64,000 nt of DNA from Dyadobacter endophyticus (GTDB taxonomy: Bacteria > Bacteroidota > Bacteroidia > Cytophagales > Spirosomataceae). Under the pieces are notes generated by a model. It was not told where the DNA came from. It did not search any database and was given only the letters and a program-made list of their open reading frames with translations. Position 1 is the first letter of the stretch. Each line of letters opens with the position of its first letter. The DNA lies in NCBI RefSeq assembly GCF_014641595.1, contig NZ_BMIA01000002.1, forward strand, positions 1,364,001-1,428,000. The letters are read 5' to 3'. Positions 27,409-36,441 of the stretch are shown here, piece after piece. A program made the position numbers and the translations under genes.

Positions 27409-28710
27409 TCAAGCTTCCGTCGCAGCAGCGGCGGCCTCACGGCTGATCAGCGCTTCACGGTCAGGGCCGGTTGAAATAAACGTAATAGGCAGATTCAATT
27501 CCGCTTCCAGAAACTTCACATAGGCATTCAGTTCTGCGGGAATCGCGTCGAAATCGCGGACACCGTCGAGGGAAGTCTTCCAGCCTTTGAAATCCTTATA
27601 AACCGGCTCAACAGCCTCGTCGCAAAGGTCGTAAGGCAATTGGTCGGTCAATGTACCATCCGTGAGGCGGTAATGCGTACACACTTTAATGTTATCGAAA
27701 ATGGTCAGAACGTCCACTTTCATCATAATCAGCTGGGTTACGCCGTTGATCATGATCGCGTATTTCAATGCAGGCAGGTCAAGCCAGCCGGTACGGCGTG
27801 GGCGACCGGTGGTAGCACCGAATTCACGGCCTTCCTTGCGAATCTCCTCGCCTACTTCGTCATTCAACTCCGTAGGGAACGGACCGCTACCAACACGTGT
27901 GCAATAAGCTTTGAAAATACCAAAAACTTCGCCAATCTGACGAGGAGCGATGCCCAATCCGGTAGAAGCGCCGGCCGTCATGGTAGTAGAGCTCGTTACG
28001 AATGGGTACGAGCCGAAATCGATGTCGAGCAATGAACCTTGCGCACCTTCTGCAAGCACGGTTTTGCCTTGTGCCAATGCGTCGTTCACTACATATTCAC
28101 TATTCACCATGGTGAATTGCTTCATAAATTCAACCGCATCGAAGAATTTCTCTTCTGCCGCAGGCAAAGTCTCAGAATAGTCGAATGAATAGAAATCAAG
28201 AATAACTTTATGTGCATCGACGAGTTTCTTGTACTTGGCCGCAAAATTGGGAGAAAGGATATCTCCTACGCGCAAGCCAAGGCGTGCTACCTTGTCTTGA
28301 TATGCAGGGCCGATACCGCGCAAAGTTGAGCCGATCTTGGAATCACCTTTCGAACGCTCGTAGGCAGCGTCGAGCAGCGCATGGGTAGGAAGGATCAGGG
28401 AGGCTTTTTTAGAAACAAACAGATTACTGATCAGGTCGAGGTTATATTTCGCCAGACCTTCAATTTCTCTCTTGAACACAACCGGATCGAGCACGACGCC
28501 GTTACCGATGATATTCTGGATATCGCTGCGGAAAATTCCCGACGGGATCTGGTGCAGCACATGTTTGATACCGTCAAACTCCAATGTGTGTCCGGCATTA
28601 GGCCCACCCTGAAAACGGGCTACAACCTGGTAGCGTGGCGCCAGGACATCCACAATTTTTCCTTTTCCCTCGTCTCCCCATTGAAGACCAAGTAGTACGT
28701 CAACTTTCAT
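27409..28710 (-). CDS. purA: Adenylosuccinate synthetase
   Basis: The 433-residue enzyme makes adenylosuccinate from IMP, aspartate and GTP, the first committed step from IMP to AMP. The N-terminal GTP-binding segment GLQWGDEGKGKIVD (8-21), the GGPNAGHT loop, STTMTAGASTGLGI and TGRPRRTGWLDL are all intact and length is standard. The start is the ATG at 28708-28710. Transcription runs toward the palindromic repeat. The upstream neighbour on the same strand is a Fur-family regulator separated by a hairpin, so purA probably has its own promoter. Confidence 0.97.
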   Translation of the reverse strand: MKVDVLLGLQWGDEGKGKIVDVLAPRYQVVARFQGGPNAGHTLEFDGIKHVLHQIPSGIFRSDIQNIIGNGVVLDPVVFKREIEGLAKYNLDLISNLFVSKKASLILPTHALLDAAYERSKGDSKIGSTLRGIGPAYQDKVARLGLRVGDILSPNFAAKYKKLVDAHKVILDFYSFDYSETLPAAEEKFFDAVEFMKQFTMVNSEYVVNDALAQGKTVLAEGAQGSLLDIDFGSYPFVTSSTTMTAGASTGLGIAPRQIGEVFGIFKAYCTRVGSGPFPTELNDEVGEEIRKEGREFGATTGRPRRTGWLDLPALKYAIMINGVTQLIMMKVDVLTIFDNIKVCTHYRLTDGTLTDQLPYDLCDEAVEPVYKDFKGWKTSLDGVRDFDAIPAELNAYVKFLEAELNLPITFISTGPDREALISREAAAAATEA

Positions 28711-28748
28711 TCAAATATTGGATTACTGAAACTTAATATGGTGTAAGT

Positions 28749-28776
28749 GGCCCGGCAATGCGTGCATTACCGGGCC
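28749..28776 (-). terminator. Hairpin between the Fur-family gene and purA
   Basis: GGCCCGG-C-AATGC pairs with GCATT-A-CCGGGCC. It lies just after the Fur-family stop codon on the minus strand but lacks a strong T-run, so termination may be partial. Confidence 0.5.
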
Positions 28777-28788
28777 TGATCGTGATAA

Positions 28789-29289
28789 TTATCTGTCTTC
28801 GTAAACTGCGGACTCGCGCGGCGCCTCGGCGCGGTTCTGACAATTTTCCTTGTTGCAGTTTCCGTAGAAAATAAGCGAGTGGTGCATTACGCTGAAATTC
28901 AGCATCTCCCCTACCATGTTCTGGATCGATTGGATGCGCGGATCGCAGAACTCCATTACTTTATGACAATCTGTACAAATCAGGTGGTCGTGCTGCTTGT
29001 TACCGTACGACTTCTCAAATTGCGCGAGGTTTTTGCCAAACTGATGTTTGGTAACCAGGTCACAATCCACCAGAACGTCCAGCGTGTTATAGACGGTCGC
29101 CCGGCTCACCCTGTAACGCTTGTTCTTCATGCTGATATACAGTTCATCTACATCGAAATGATCCTCCCTGGTGTAAATTTCTTCGAGTATCGCAAAGCGC
29201 TCGGGCGTTTTACGAAGTCCCTTATTTTCCAGGTAAGCCGTTAATATTTTCTTAGCGGCCTCGAAATTTGGTTTGCTGGCTTGTGGCAT
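28789..29289 (-). CDS. Fur-family metal- or peroxide-responsive repressor
   Basis: The 166-residue protein has the winged-helix DNA-binding domain (KTPERFAILEEIY, then VSRATVYNTLDVL at 61-73). Its regulatory domain has HDHLICTDCHKVMEF (100-114) with C105-x2-C108, and C145-x4-C150 in place of the usual second CxxC. This fits the Fur/PerR branch that senses iron or peroxide. It is distinct from the Zur-like protein encoded at 43365. A possible minus-strand -7 box (TATTTTCG) lies shortly upstream. Which metal it binds cannot be decided from sequence. Confidence 0.9.
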   Translation of the reverse strand: MPQASKPNFEAAKKILTAYLENKGLRKTPERFAILEEIYTREDHFDVDELYISMKNKRYRVSRATVYNTLDVLVDCDLVTKHQFGKNLAQFEKSYGNKQHDHLICTDCHKVMEFCDPRIQSIQNMVGEMLNFSVMHHSLIFYGNCNKENCQNRAEAPRESAVYEDR

Positions 29290-29416
29290 ATCTCTGATAT
29301 TCTTGCGCGAAAATACGCTTTTTTACTTAAATCACTCTCACATTCGCAAGCATAGTCTTGCTACCTCATTAATTACCAATCCAATAACACTGTGGCGCGG
29401 CAATCGTTCAATAAGG

Positions 29417-31705
29417 TTATTTCTCGCTCAGATTGGTATCGAAACGCTGGACATTGTAGACGCCCTCGACCTGCTCCAGTTTATTAATCAGGATATCCAA
29501 GTGCCTGGTATCCTGCACGTAAAGCTTGATATCCCCATTAAAAACACCATCCTTGGTATCGATCGTCAACCCGCGCATATTGATATGCAGCTCATTCGAA
29601 ATGATTCGCGTCACATCGTTTACCAAACCTACACGATCGGTACCCGAGAGGTACAACCCCGCGAGGAACGCCTCGTCCTTACCCGACCATTTGGCCTTGA
29701 TAATGCGGTTGCCGTGTTTCGACATCAGTTCGGCTGCATTCGGGCAGGTGGTGCGGTGAATTTTAATGCCCTCGTTGATCGTGACAAACCCGAAAACGTC
29801 GTCGCCCGCGATCGGGTTACAGCATTGCGCGAGTTTGTAATCGATCTTGTCCATGTCGTCCCCTATCAGCAACGTGTCGCTGTCTGCACGGTCGCCGTGG
29901 ATTTGTTTCAGGTATTTGGTCAGTGCCTTGCCGTCGGTGCCGGTGGCTGGTGCGGCGTTACTGCCTGCGCCGTTTTCTGCTGCTTTCTTGTCTTTCGCAT
30001 CACGGTCCCGCTTGAATCTTTTCAGGTCATCAATCGGGATGTAGCCCTTACCTATGCGGTAAAAGAAGTCCGTAGTGGTTTTACATTCAAAAAATGCCCT
30101 GAGCTGGTTCATTACCTCCGCGGTAGCTTCCATCCCGAGTATTTTCAGCTTTTTCTCCACAAACTGGCGGCCGTCCGTTTCATACCGGCGGTTTTCCTCT
30201 TTCAGAAAATCCTTAATCCGCGCCCTCGCTTTGGAAGTTACGACGATGCGCAGCCAGTCCTCATTGGGCTTCTGCTTGCTGGAAGTAATGATTTCGATCT
30301 GATCACCATTGTTCAGAACATAGCTGATCGGTACGAGGATACCGCCTACTTTCGCTGCCATACAATGCGCACCAACTTCGGAGTGGATGTCGAATGCAAA
30401 GTCCAGCGCTGTTGAACCCGCCTGCAATACCTTCAGCTCGCCTTTTGGGGTAAACACAAAAACCTCTTCATTAAAGAGATTGCTCCTGAACTCGTCGAGA
30501 AACTCGATAGCAGCCGTTTTATCCCCGAAACCATTTTCCAGAGTCTCGCGCACCTGCGTGATCCATTGCTCGATATTACCTTTGACTTTGGTATCGTTTC
30601 CTTTGTACTTCCAGTGCGCCGCATAGCCTTTCTCCGCGATCTCGTCCATGCGCGAGGTACGGATTTGCACCTCGACCCATTGCCCGCTCTTGCTCATTAC
30701 GGTCGAGTGCAGCGACTGGTACCCGTTCGCCCGTGGCGTGCTCAGGAAGTCCTTCAACCGGTCGGGGTTGGGCTTGTAATGGTCGGTAACAATGGAATAT
30801 GCCTGCCAGCAGATTGCCTTTTCGCGGTCGCTCTCCGGAGGCGATTCGAGTACGATCCGGATGGCAAACAGGTCATAAATTTCCTCGAAGGGCTTGTTTT
30901 GCTTCCGCATCTTGTTCCAGATCGAATAAATCGATTTGGGACGGCCTTTGAGGATAAAATTCAACCCCGCCGATTCCAGGTCCTGGGCGATCGGCTCCAT
31001 AAACTTCGAAATGAAGCGGTCACGGAGGTTTTTCGTCTCGCGCAGCTTTCTTGCAATGGCCCGGTATTCCTGCGGCTCGGTGTATTTCAAATAGAGCTCT
31101 TCCAGCTCCGATTTAATACTGTACAACCCGAGCCGGTGCGCCAGCGGGGCGTAAATGAATATTGTTTCCGATGCGATCTTAAGCTGCTTGTCGCGCGGCA
31201 TACTGTCCAGCGTCCGCATATTGTGCAGACGGTCGGCGAGCTTTACGAGAATTACCCGCACGTCGTCCGAGAGCGTGAGCAGCATTTTCCGGAAGTTCTC
31301 GGCCTGCTGCGACGAGCCGTATTCGAAACGGCCTGAAATTTTGGTCAGCCCGTCGATAATCTTCGCCACTTTCTTACCAAACAGCCGCTCGATGTCGTCG
31401 ATACCCATGTCGGTATCTTCCACGACATCGTGCAGCAATGCGGCCACGATACCGGTGGTACCCAGTCCGATTTCCTCGACCACGATTTGCGCCACCGCGA
31501 GCGGGTGGTAAATATATGGCTCTCCCGATCGCCGGCGCATGTCCTTGTGCGCATCGACGGAAGTGTAAAAGGCTTTTTTGATTAATTTAGCATCATTGTC
31601 CTTCAAAAAAGGTTTGGCTGTTCTTAAAAGCCGGCGGTATTTTTTGAGGATATCCTTACGCTCCTGTTCCAGGTCAATGTTGAGGGATTCAACCAGTTGC
31701 TCCAC
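29417..31705 (-). CDS. rel: Bifunctional (p)ppGpp synthetase/hydrolase (RelA/SpoT homologue)
   Basis: The 762-residue stringent-response enzyme contains an N-terminal HD hydrolase with H92-D93 and E96-D97 and the APLAHRLG motif. A synthetase domain follows (GRPKSIYSIWNKM at about 252-264, FEEIYDLFAIRIV), then a TGS domain (VFVFTPKGELKVL, about 416), a helical region, a CC motif segment (AQCCNPI) and a C-terminal ACT domain. Both catalytic sites look intact, so it can make and degrade (p)ppGpp. The start is a GTG at 31703-31705; an in-frame TAG lies a few codons upstream. No operon partner is evident. Confidence 0.95.
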   Translation of the reverse strand: MEQLVESLNIDLEQERKDILKKYRRLLRTAKPFLKDNDAKLIKKAFYTSVDAHKDMRRRSGEPYIYHPLAVAQIVVEEIGLGTTGIVAALLHDVVEDTDMGIDDIERLFGKKVAKIIDGLTKISGRFEYGSSQQAENFRKMLLTLSDDVRVILVKLADRLHNMRTLDSMPRDKQLKIASETIFIYAPLAHRLGLYSIKSELEELYLKYTEPQEYRAIARKLRETKNLRDRFISKFMEPIAQDLESAGLNFILKGRPKSIYSIWNKMRKQNKPFEEIYDLFAIRIVLESPPESDREKAICWQAYSIVTDHYKPNPDRLKDFLSTPRANGYQSLHSTVMSKSGQWVEVQIRTSRMDEIAEKGYAAHWKYKGNDTKVKGNIEQWITQVRETLENGFGDKTAAIEFLDEFRSNLFNEEVFVFTPKGELKVLQAGSTALDFAFDIHSEVGAHCMAAKVGGILVPISYVLNNGDQIEIITSSKQKPNEDWLRIVVTSKARARIKDFLKEENRRYETDGRQFVEKKLKILGMEATAEVMNQLRAFFECKTTTDFFYRIGKGYIPIDDLKRFKRDRDAKDKKAAENGAGSNAAPATGTDGKALTKYLKQIHGDRADSDTLLIGDDMDKIDYKLAQCCNPIAGDDVFGFVTINEGIKIHRTTCPNAAELMSKHGNRIIKAKWSGKDEAFLAGLYLSGTDRVGLVNDVTRIISNELHINMRGLTIDTKDGVFNGDIKLYVQDTRHLDILINKLEQVEGVYNVQRFDTNLSEK

Positions 31706-31798
31706 TGCTATATTCTAATTGGTATGCTTCACCAAAATAACAAATTTTAGCGACATTTTTCAACACGCTTTTACCCAAAGATAAAATTTTGGAAAAAG

Positions 31799-31831
31799 TT
31801 TGGAAGTTTTTAAAAAATAGGAATACCTTTG
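31799..31831 (+). promoter_or_regulatory. Promoter of tRNA-Leu (TAG)
   Basis: TTTG (31799-31802) and TACCTTTG (31824-31831) are 21 bases apart; the tRNA starts 43 bases after the -7 box. Confidence 0.65.
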
Positions 31832-31874
31832 CACTCCCAATTCGACGATCGAGTTGAAAACGGGGAATAAGTGA

Positions 31875-31956
31875 GCGGGCGTGGCGGAACTGGTAGACGT
31901 GCTAGACTTAGGATCTAGTGCCGCAAGGCGTGGGGGTTCGATTCCCTCCGCCCGTA
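31875..31956 (+). tRNA. tRNA-Leu (TAG)
   Basis: The 82-base class II tRNA has acceptor arms GCGGGCG/CGCCCGT, anticodon loop CTTAGGA with anticodon TAG, a variable arm TGCCGCAAGGCG and T-loop GGTTCGATTCC. CCA is not encoded. Confidence 0.97.
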
Positions 31957-32035
31957 CGAAATACAAGGGAATGACGGGGCGTCAGATTCCTGTTTTGTCT
32001 GGGAAATGAGTTGCTCCGTAGTATTGAAACCCGTC

Positions 32036-32070
32036 AAATGCCCTCAGGACTTCGTTTTGAGGGCATTTTT
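32036..32070 (+). terminator. Terminator after tRNA-Leu
   Basis: AAATGCCCTCA pairs with TGAGGGCATTT and is followed by a T-rich tract continuing to about 32078. It separates the tRNA from trigger factor. Confidence 0.75.
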
Positions 32071-32122
32071 GTTTTTTTCTGTTCAAATGTAACAAAGGTA
32101 TTTACCAATAGCTTAGCGACAC

Positions 32123-33475
32123 ATGGAAGTTTTGTTAGAAAAGAGTTCGCCGACCTTAGCCTCTCTGAAAGTAACGTTGACCAAGGAAGATTATCAGCCA
32201 AAAGTTGATAAAACGATCAAGGATTATTCGAAACGCGTGAACCTGAAAGGATTTCGTCCCGGCAAAGTACCATCCCATGTTATCCAACGCATGTATGGTA
32301 AAAGCATTCTGGTTGACGAGGTGAACAACATCCTCAGCAACGCAGTAAGCAGCTATATCCGCGAAAATAAATTGCAGGTTGTAGGTGATCCTGTACCTGA
32401 TCGCGACAAAGCGGCAGAAGTAAACTGGGATACCCCCAGCGCGTTCGAATTCAGCTACGACCTTGGTATCGCTTCCGATTTCGAAGCAAACCTTGCCGAG
32501 CTGCCCGCTGTTAAACGCTATACTATTAATGTTGACGATAACGAACTGACGAAGACTCTCGACAGCCTTCGCGAACGTTTCGCCGACAGCATCCACCCTG
32601 AGGTGAGCGAAGCCGGTGATATGATTTTCGGTGAGCTGAAACAAGACGCTACCGAGTTCACAACCCGCACCGCCATTCCTACCAAGCAGGTGAAGGAAGA
32701 AGCTGCCGCGAAGTTCATCGGTGTAAAAAAAGGTGATGTGATCACTTTTGACATTAAAGATACTTTTACCGACGAGTCGGCTATCGCCCACGTAACCGGT
32801 AAGAAAAAAGAAGATATCGCAGATGTTTCAGGCGAATTCGTTCTGACAGTAGAAGACGTAACGCGCTCAGCGCCTGCTACTTTGAATCAGGAATTTTTCG
32901 ATAAAGTACTAGGACCGGGACAAGTTGAAAACGAAGAGCAGTTCAACGAAAAGGTTCTTGAAATCATCAAAGGCAACTACGAGCGCGAAACCGAAGCATT
33001 GCTGCGCCGCGATATCGAGACTGCGTTGCTGGATTCAATTTCAATCGAATTGCCTGAGGAATTCCTCAAAAACTGGTTGGAGCGTTCCAACGAAGGCAAA
33101 TTTACCCGCGAGCAGATCGACGAGCAATTCAGCGATTTCGCGAAATCTTTGAAACTGAGCCTGATCAAAAACAAGATCGCCGACAAATCGGAAGTTAAAG
33201 TTGAATACCCTGAAATTCTGGCATTTACCCGTGAAATGGTGAAAGGACAGTTTGGTATCTACGGCGACGACGAATCGATGAGAGAAACGATCGATCGCGT
33301 GGCACAAGGTTACCTTGCCGACAAAGAACGTGACAACTATACGAGCGTATTCAACCAGGTGTTCGACAACAAGGTTCTCGAAGTTATCCGTGGCCAGGTA
33401 AGCACCGACGAGCAGACTGTTGAGGTTAGCGAATTCGAGAAACTGGCGAAAGGCGAAGTAGAAGCTGAGGCCTAG
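32123..33475 (+). CDS. tig: Trigger factor, ribosome-associated chaperone
   Basis: The 450-residue chaperone has the ribosome-binding signature GFRPGKVP (43-50), a central FKBP-like region (about 150-250) and a long helical C-terminal substrate-cradling domain ending in an acidic tail. It binds ribosomal protein L23 and shields nascent chains. The FKBP part is divergent and may lack prolyl isomerase activity, which is common for this phylum. The gene is followed by a terminator and by the clpP and clpX genes, the usual proteostasis neighbourhood. Confidence 0.95.
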   Translation: MEVLLEKSSPTLASLKVTLTKEDYQPKVDKTIKDYSKRVNLKGFRPGKVPSHVIQRMYGKSILVDEVNNILSNAVSSYIRENKLQVVGDPVPDRDKAAEVNWDTPSAFEFSYDLGIASDFEANLAELPAVKRYTINVDDNELTKTLDSLRERFADSIHPEVSEAGDMIFGELKQDATEFTTRTAIPTKQVKEEAAAKFIGVKKGDVITFDIKDTFTDESAIAHVTGKKKEDIADVSGEFVLTVEDVTRSAPATLNQEFFDKVLGPGQVENEEQFNEKVLEIIKGNYERETEALLRRDIETALLDSISIELPEEFLKNWLERSNEGKFTREQIDEQFSDFAKSLKLSLIKNKIADKSEVKVEYPEILAFTREMVKGQFGIYGDDESMRETIDRVAQGYLADKERDNYTSVFNQVFDNKVLEVIRGQVSTDEQTVEVSEFEKLAKGEVEAEA

Positions 33476-33504
33476 TTTTCAGAAAATATAAAAAGCATTT
33501 TTTT

Positions 33505-33536
33505 CACCGTCCCGGGTAACCGGGCGGTGTTTTTTA
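33505..33536. terminator. Bidirectional terminator between tig and the XRE gene
   Basis: CACCGTCCCGG pairs with CCGGGCGGTG (one bulged T) around GTAA, followed by six T's. Its right end overlaps the stop codon region of the convergent gene. Confidence 0.8.
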
Positions 33537-33911
33537 TTTAAAACCAATGCGCTCGCGCTCCTCTCCGATCTGACGCACAATACCGTCACCGAACAGCTGC
33601 CGGAATTTCATCTTCCATTGATCCAGCTCATTCTGCAACCGGCGGTTCTCGGCTAGTATGCGGGTGTTCTCCTGCCGGAGCCATTCGGTTTCCGATATCG
33701 ATACGTCAATACCGAGCAGTTCGGGCATTGGCACGTCGAGCAGCTTGGCCACATTCTCCAACCTCGAAACGGAAAGCTCGGTGCGGCCGCGCTCAATGTC
33801 TCCGTAGGCTGTTGTAGACAGGCCGAGCATGTCTGCCATATTTTCCTGCGAAAGGCCTTTTTGTAGCCTTATCTGTCTTATTTTCTCTGATAAATTGGAT
33901 GTCACGTTCAT
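33534..33911 (-). CDS. XRE-family HTH regulator with C-terminal coiled coil
   Basis: The 125-residue protein has an N-terminal Cro/C1-type helix-turn-helix (about residues 9-65, with QENMADMLGLSTTAYGDIERG). A Leu/Glu/Asn-rich heptad region (about 75-105) predicts dimerisation. No ligand domain is present. It is divergent from clpP with a 249-base intergenic region holding repeats that could be its operators, so control of itself and possibly of clpP is plausible. Similar small regulators are common in Bacteroidota but their targets are mostly unknown. Confidence 0.83.
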   Translation of the reverse strand: MNVTSNLSEKIRQIRLQKGLSQENMADMLGLSTTAYGDIERGRTELSVSRLENVAKLLDVPMPELLGIDVSISETEWLRQENTRILAENRRLQNELDQWKMKFRQLFGDGIVRQIGEERERIGFK

Positions 33912-34041
33912 AATGTCCGATTATAATGCGTGGTATAACGTTTTTATGCTGCAATGTAATCTTTTATGATGGCTGCTGACTGTCGCATTTTTCGATAAAT
34001 TGTCGCTGAAATAGACAAGGATTATTCAGTGAAATAGTCAA
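33910..34041. promoter_or_regulatory. Candidate operator sites between the XRE gene and clpP
   Basis: ATAAT-N5-ATTAT (33910-33924) overlaps the XRE start codon. A direct repeat TGAAATAGACAA (34007-34018) and TGAAATAGTCAA (34030-34041) has a 23-base period, about two helical turns. A minus-strand TACATTGC (33951-33958) may be the XRE -7 box. The rest of the 249-base gap shows nothing else clear. Confidence 0.4.
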
Positions 34042-34160
34042 ATTTGTGCCATGCAACCGGGAAACCAGCGGCGATATAAACAGAAACTAACCTATATTGC
34101 TTTTTGTTCTCGAAGCCAGTTGCCCTTTAACTATTGATAAATTAAAAATTAAATTTTTCG

Positions 34161-34835
34161 ATGAATCACGGAAATGAATTTAGAAAATATGCCGTTCACC
34201 ATCTGGGAATGAATGGTCTGACCGTCGACGGTTACATGAACCACACTGTTGAAAACATGACCCGTTCGGTAATCGAGGAACGCCCGATGAACTTCCGCGA
34301 GGTCGACGTTTTCTCCCGTCTGATGGCCGACCGCATTATATTCATGGGCACCGGTGTGGACGATAATATCGCCAACATCATCGTAGCCCAGCTACTCTTC
34401 CTCGAATCGGCAGATCCTAAGAAGGACATCCTGATGTACATTAACAGCCCCGGCGGTTCTGTTTACGCAGGCTTGGGTATTTATGATACCATGCAATATG
34501 TTCGTCCGGATGTAGCGACTGTTTGCACCAGCCTCGCGGCGTCCATGGGCGCGGTGCTGCTCGCAGGCGGCGCGGCAGGCAAACGCTCTGCGCTCCCGCA
34601 CGCTCGCGTGATGATCCACCAGCCATCCGGCGGCGCGCAGGGCACCTCGGTCGATATCGAGATCACCACCCGCGAGATCGTGAAGCTGCGTCATGAGCTG
34701 TACGAGATCCTGGCGCACCACACAGGTCAGACAGCGGAACAGATCGGTATCGATTCGGATCGCGACAAATGGTTGAAGGCTTTGGAAGCAAAAGAATACG
34801 GATTGATAGACGAAGTTTTGACCCGCGAAAAGTAA
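34161..34835 (+). CDS. clpP: ATP-dependent Clp protease proteolytic subunit
   Basis: The 224-residue serine protease has catalytic S128 in TSLAASMGA, H153 in MIHQPSGG and an aspartate in the DSDRDKW segment (200-204). The GSVYAGLGIYDTM helix is also present. It assembles as two heptamer rings and degrades proteins fed by ClpX, whose gene lies 249 bases downstream. Spacing and the strong terminator between them mean the two genes are probably transcribed separately. The N-terminal 30 residues probably include a propeptide. Confidence 0.97.
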   Translation: MNHGNEFRKYAVHHLGMNGLTVDGYMNHTVENMTRSVIEERPMNFREVDVFSRLMADRIIFMGTGVDDNIANIIVAQLLFLESADPKKDILMYINSPGGSVYAGLGIYDTMQYVRPDVATVCTSLAASMGAVLLAGGAAGKRSALPHARVMIHQPSGGAQGTSVDIEITTREIVKLRHELYEILAHHTGQTAEQIGIDSDRDKWLKALEAKEYGLIDEVLTREK

Positions 34836-34850
34836 ATTGAACGACCTTTC

Positions 34851-34889
34851 TAAAAATGCCCCGTCAGCCAGGCTGACGGGGCATTTTTA
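34851..34889 (+). terminator. Intrinsic terminator after clpP
   Basis: A perfect 19-base inverted repeat (TAAAAATGCCCCGTCAGCC) surrounds a central A, with the right arm ending in five T's. It begins 16 bases after the stop codon. Confidence 0.88.
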
Positions 34890-35084
34890 GTATATGGCCC
34901 AACCTTGATTTGGTAACCCGGTCAAAAAACCGGAAATTTGTAATAATATAACCACTAATTGTCAATTGAAAAGGAGATTTGAACAATACATTCAGTCTTC
35001 TTGTTACTTTGACTCACACGTTTGTTTAACACGGCTTTCCTGTTTTGGAGCCGGAAACATTCACCAAACTGTTAAATCGAATCG

Positions 35085-36329
35085 ATGGCACAAGTAAGTT
35101 GTTCGTTCTGCGGACGTAAAAAAAGCGAAGTAGATTTGCTTCTTTCCGGGATTGACGCTCACATCTGTAACCACTGCATCGCCCAGGGGCATCAGGTCGT
35201 GACGGAAGAGCTGGGACCCAAAGAGGATAAGAAAGAGAAGAAATCGAAACTTCCTAAATTAAAGCCCGTTCCTCCTGTTGAAATCAAGCATTTCCTCGAA
35301 CAATATGTCATTGGCCAGGACGACGCGAAACGCTCGCTGGCAGTGGCGGTATATAATCACTACAAACGTCTCAACCAGGTAAGCACCGATGACGACGTCG
35401 TAATCGAGAAATCCAACATTATCATGGTAGGCGAAACGGGAACCGGCAAAACCTATCTGGCAAAATCCATCGCCCGCATTCTGCAGGTACCTTTCTGCGT
35501 GGCCGACGCCACGGTGGTTACCGAGGCTGGTTATGTAGGTGAAGATGTTGAAACGATCCTGACGCGCCTGCTTCAAGCTGCCGATTACAATGTGGAAGCT
35601 GCCGAGCGCGGTATTGTTTATATTGATGAAATTGATAAAATCGCCCGTAAGTCGGACAACCCTTCTATCACCCGCGATGTAAGCGGCGAAGGCGTTCAGC
35701 AGGCGCTGCTCAAACTGCTCGAAGGCTCCATCGTGAACGTGCCGCCGCAAGGAGGCCGCAAGCACCCCGACCAAAAGATGATCAGCCTCAATACCGACAA
35801 TATCCTTTTCATTTGCGGCGGTGCATTCGACGGTATCGAGCGCCATATCGGAAAGCGGATCAACACGCGGCCGATCGGTTTCTCCGGCGACAACCGTATT
35901 ATCGAGATCTTCGACAAAGGTAACCTGATGCGCTACGTGACAGCGATGGATCTTAAATCTTTCGGGCTGATACCGGAATTGATCGGTCGTCTGCCTGTAC
36001 TGACGCATTTGGACCCGCTGGACCGCGAAACGTTGCGGCGCATCCTGACGGAGCCGAAGAATGCTTTGGTAAAACAATACGCCAAGCTTTTCGCGATGGA
36101 GGGCATTATCCTGCATTTCGAAGAGGCGGTGCTCGATTATATTGTCGACCAGGCGATGATGTACAAGCTCGGTGCCCGCGGTCTGCGCGCGATCTGCGAA
36201 TCGATCATGACCGACGCGATGTTCGACCTGCCGTCGCAGAAGGACGTAAAAGAATTTACGCTCTCACTCGACTACGCGAAGGATAAATTTGAAAAATCTT
36301 CAATGGCCTTGCTTCGCTCAGTTGCTTAG
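35085..36329 (+). CDS. clpX: ATP-dependent Clp protease ATP-binding subunit
   Basis: The 414-residue AAA+ unfoldase begins with a C4 zinc-binding domain (C6, C9, C28, C31) that dimerises and recruits substrates and adaptors. A Walker A GETGTGKT (about 116-123), Walker B with DEIDKI (about 181-186), ARKS(D) pore-region and the C-terminal sensor domain follow. The IGF-type loop for ClpP docking corresponds to the IGFSGD segment. It forms a hexamer on ClpP and unfolds tagged proteins. It is followed by its own terminator. Confidence 0.97.
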   Translation: MAQVSCSFCGRKKSEVDLLLSGIDAHICNHCIAQGHQVVTEELGPKEDKKEKKSKLPKLKPVPPVEIKHFLEQYVIGQDDAKRSLAVAVYNHYKRLNQVSTDDDVVIEKSNIIMVGETGTGKTYLAKSIARILQVPFCVADATVVTEAGYVGEDVETILTRLLQAADYNVEAAERGIVYIDEIDKIARKSDNPSITRDVSGEGVQQALLKLLEGSIVNVPPQGGRKHPDQKMISLNTDNILFICGGAFDGIERHIGKRINTRPIGFSGDNRIIEIFDKGNLMRYVTAMDLKSFGLIPELIGRLPVLTHLDPLDRETLRRILTEPKNALVKQYAKLFAMEGIILHFEEAVLDYIVDQAMMYKLGARGLRAICESIMTDAMFDLPSQKDVKEFTLSLDYAKDKFEKSSMALLRSVA

Positions 36330-36353
36330 TAGTCATTGCATTAGCGTTTTTAC

Positions 36354-36396
36354 AAGCGCCCTGCCTCTTTCAAAGAAGCAGGGCGCTTCTTTTTTC
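36354..36396 (+). terminator. Intrinsic terminator after clpX
   Basis: AAGCGCCCTGC pairs with GCAGGGCGCTT, with further pairing in the loop, and is followed by six T's. Confidence 0.85.
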
Positions 36397-36441
36397 ATTC
36401 CAATAATCCTATTTTTACACAAAAACACTATATTATTTTAA

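Noticed and set aside
29273..31336. Long open frames on the + strand over the rel gene
   Set aside because: Antisense to a gene with intact HD, synthetase, TGS and ACT domains; the frames have no signals or homology that I recognise.
35259..36116. A 285-residue open frame opposite clpX
   Set aside because: Antisense shadow of a strongly conserved gene, with no recognisable features.
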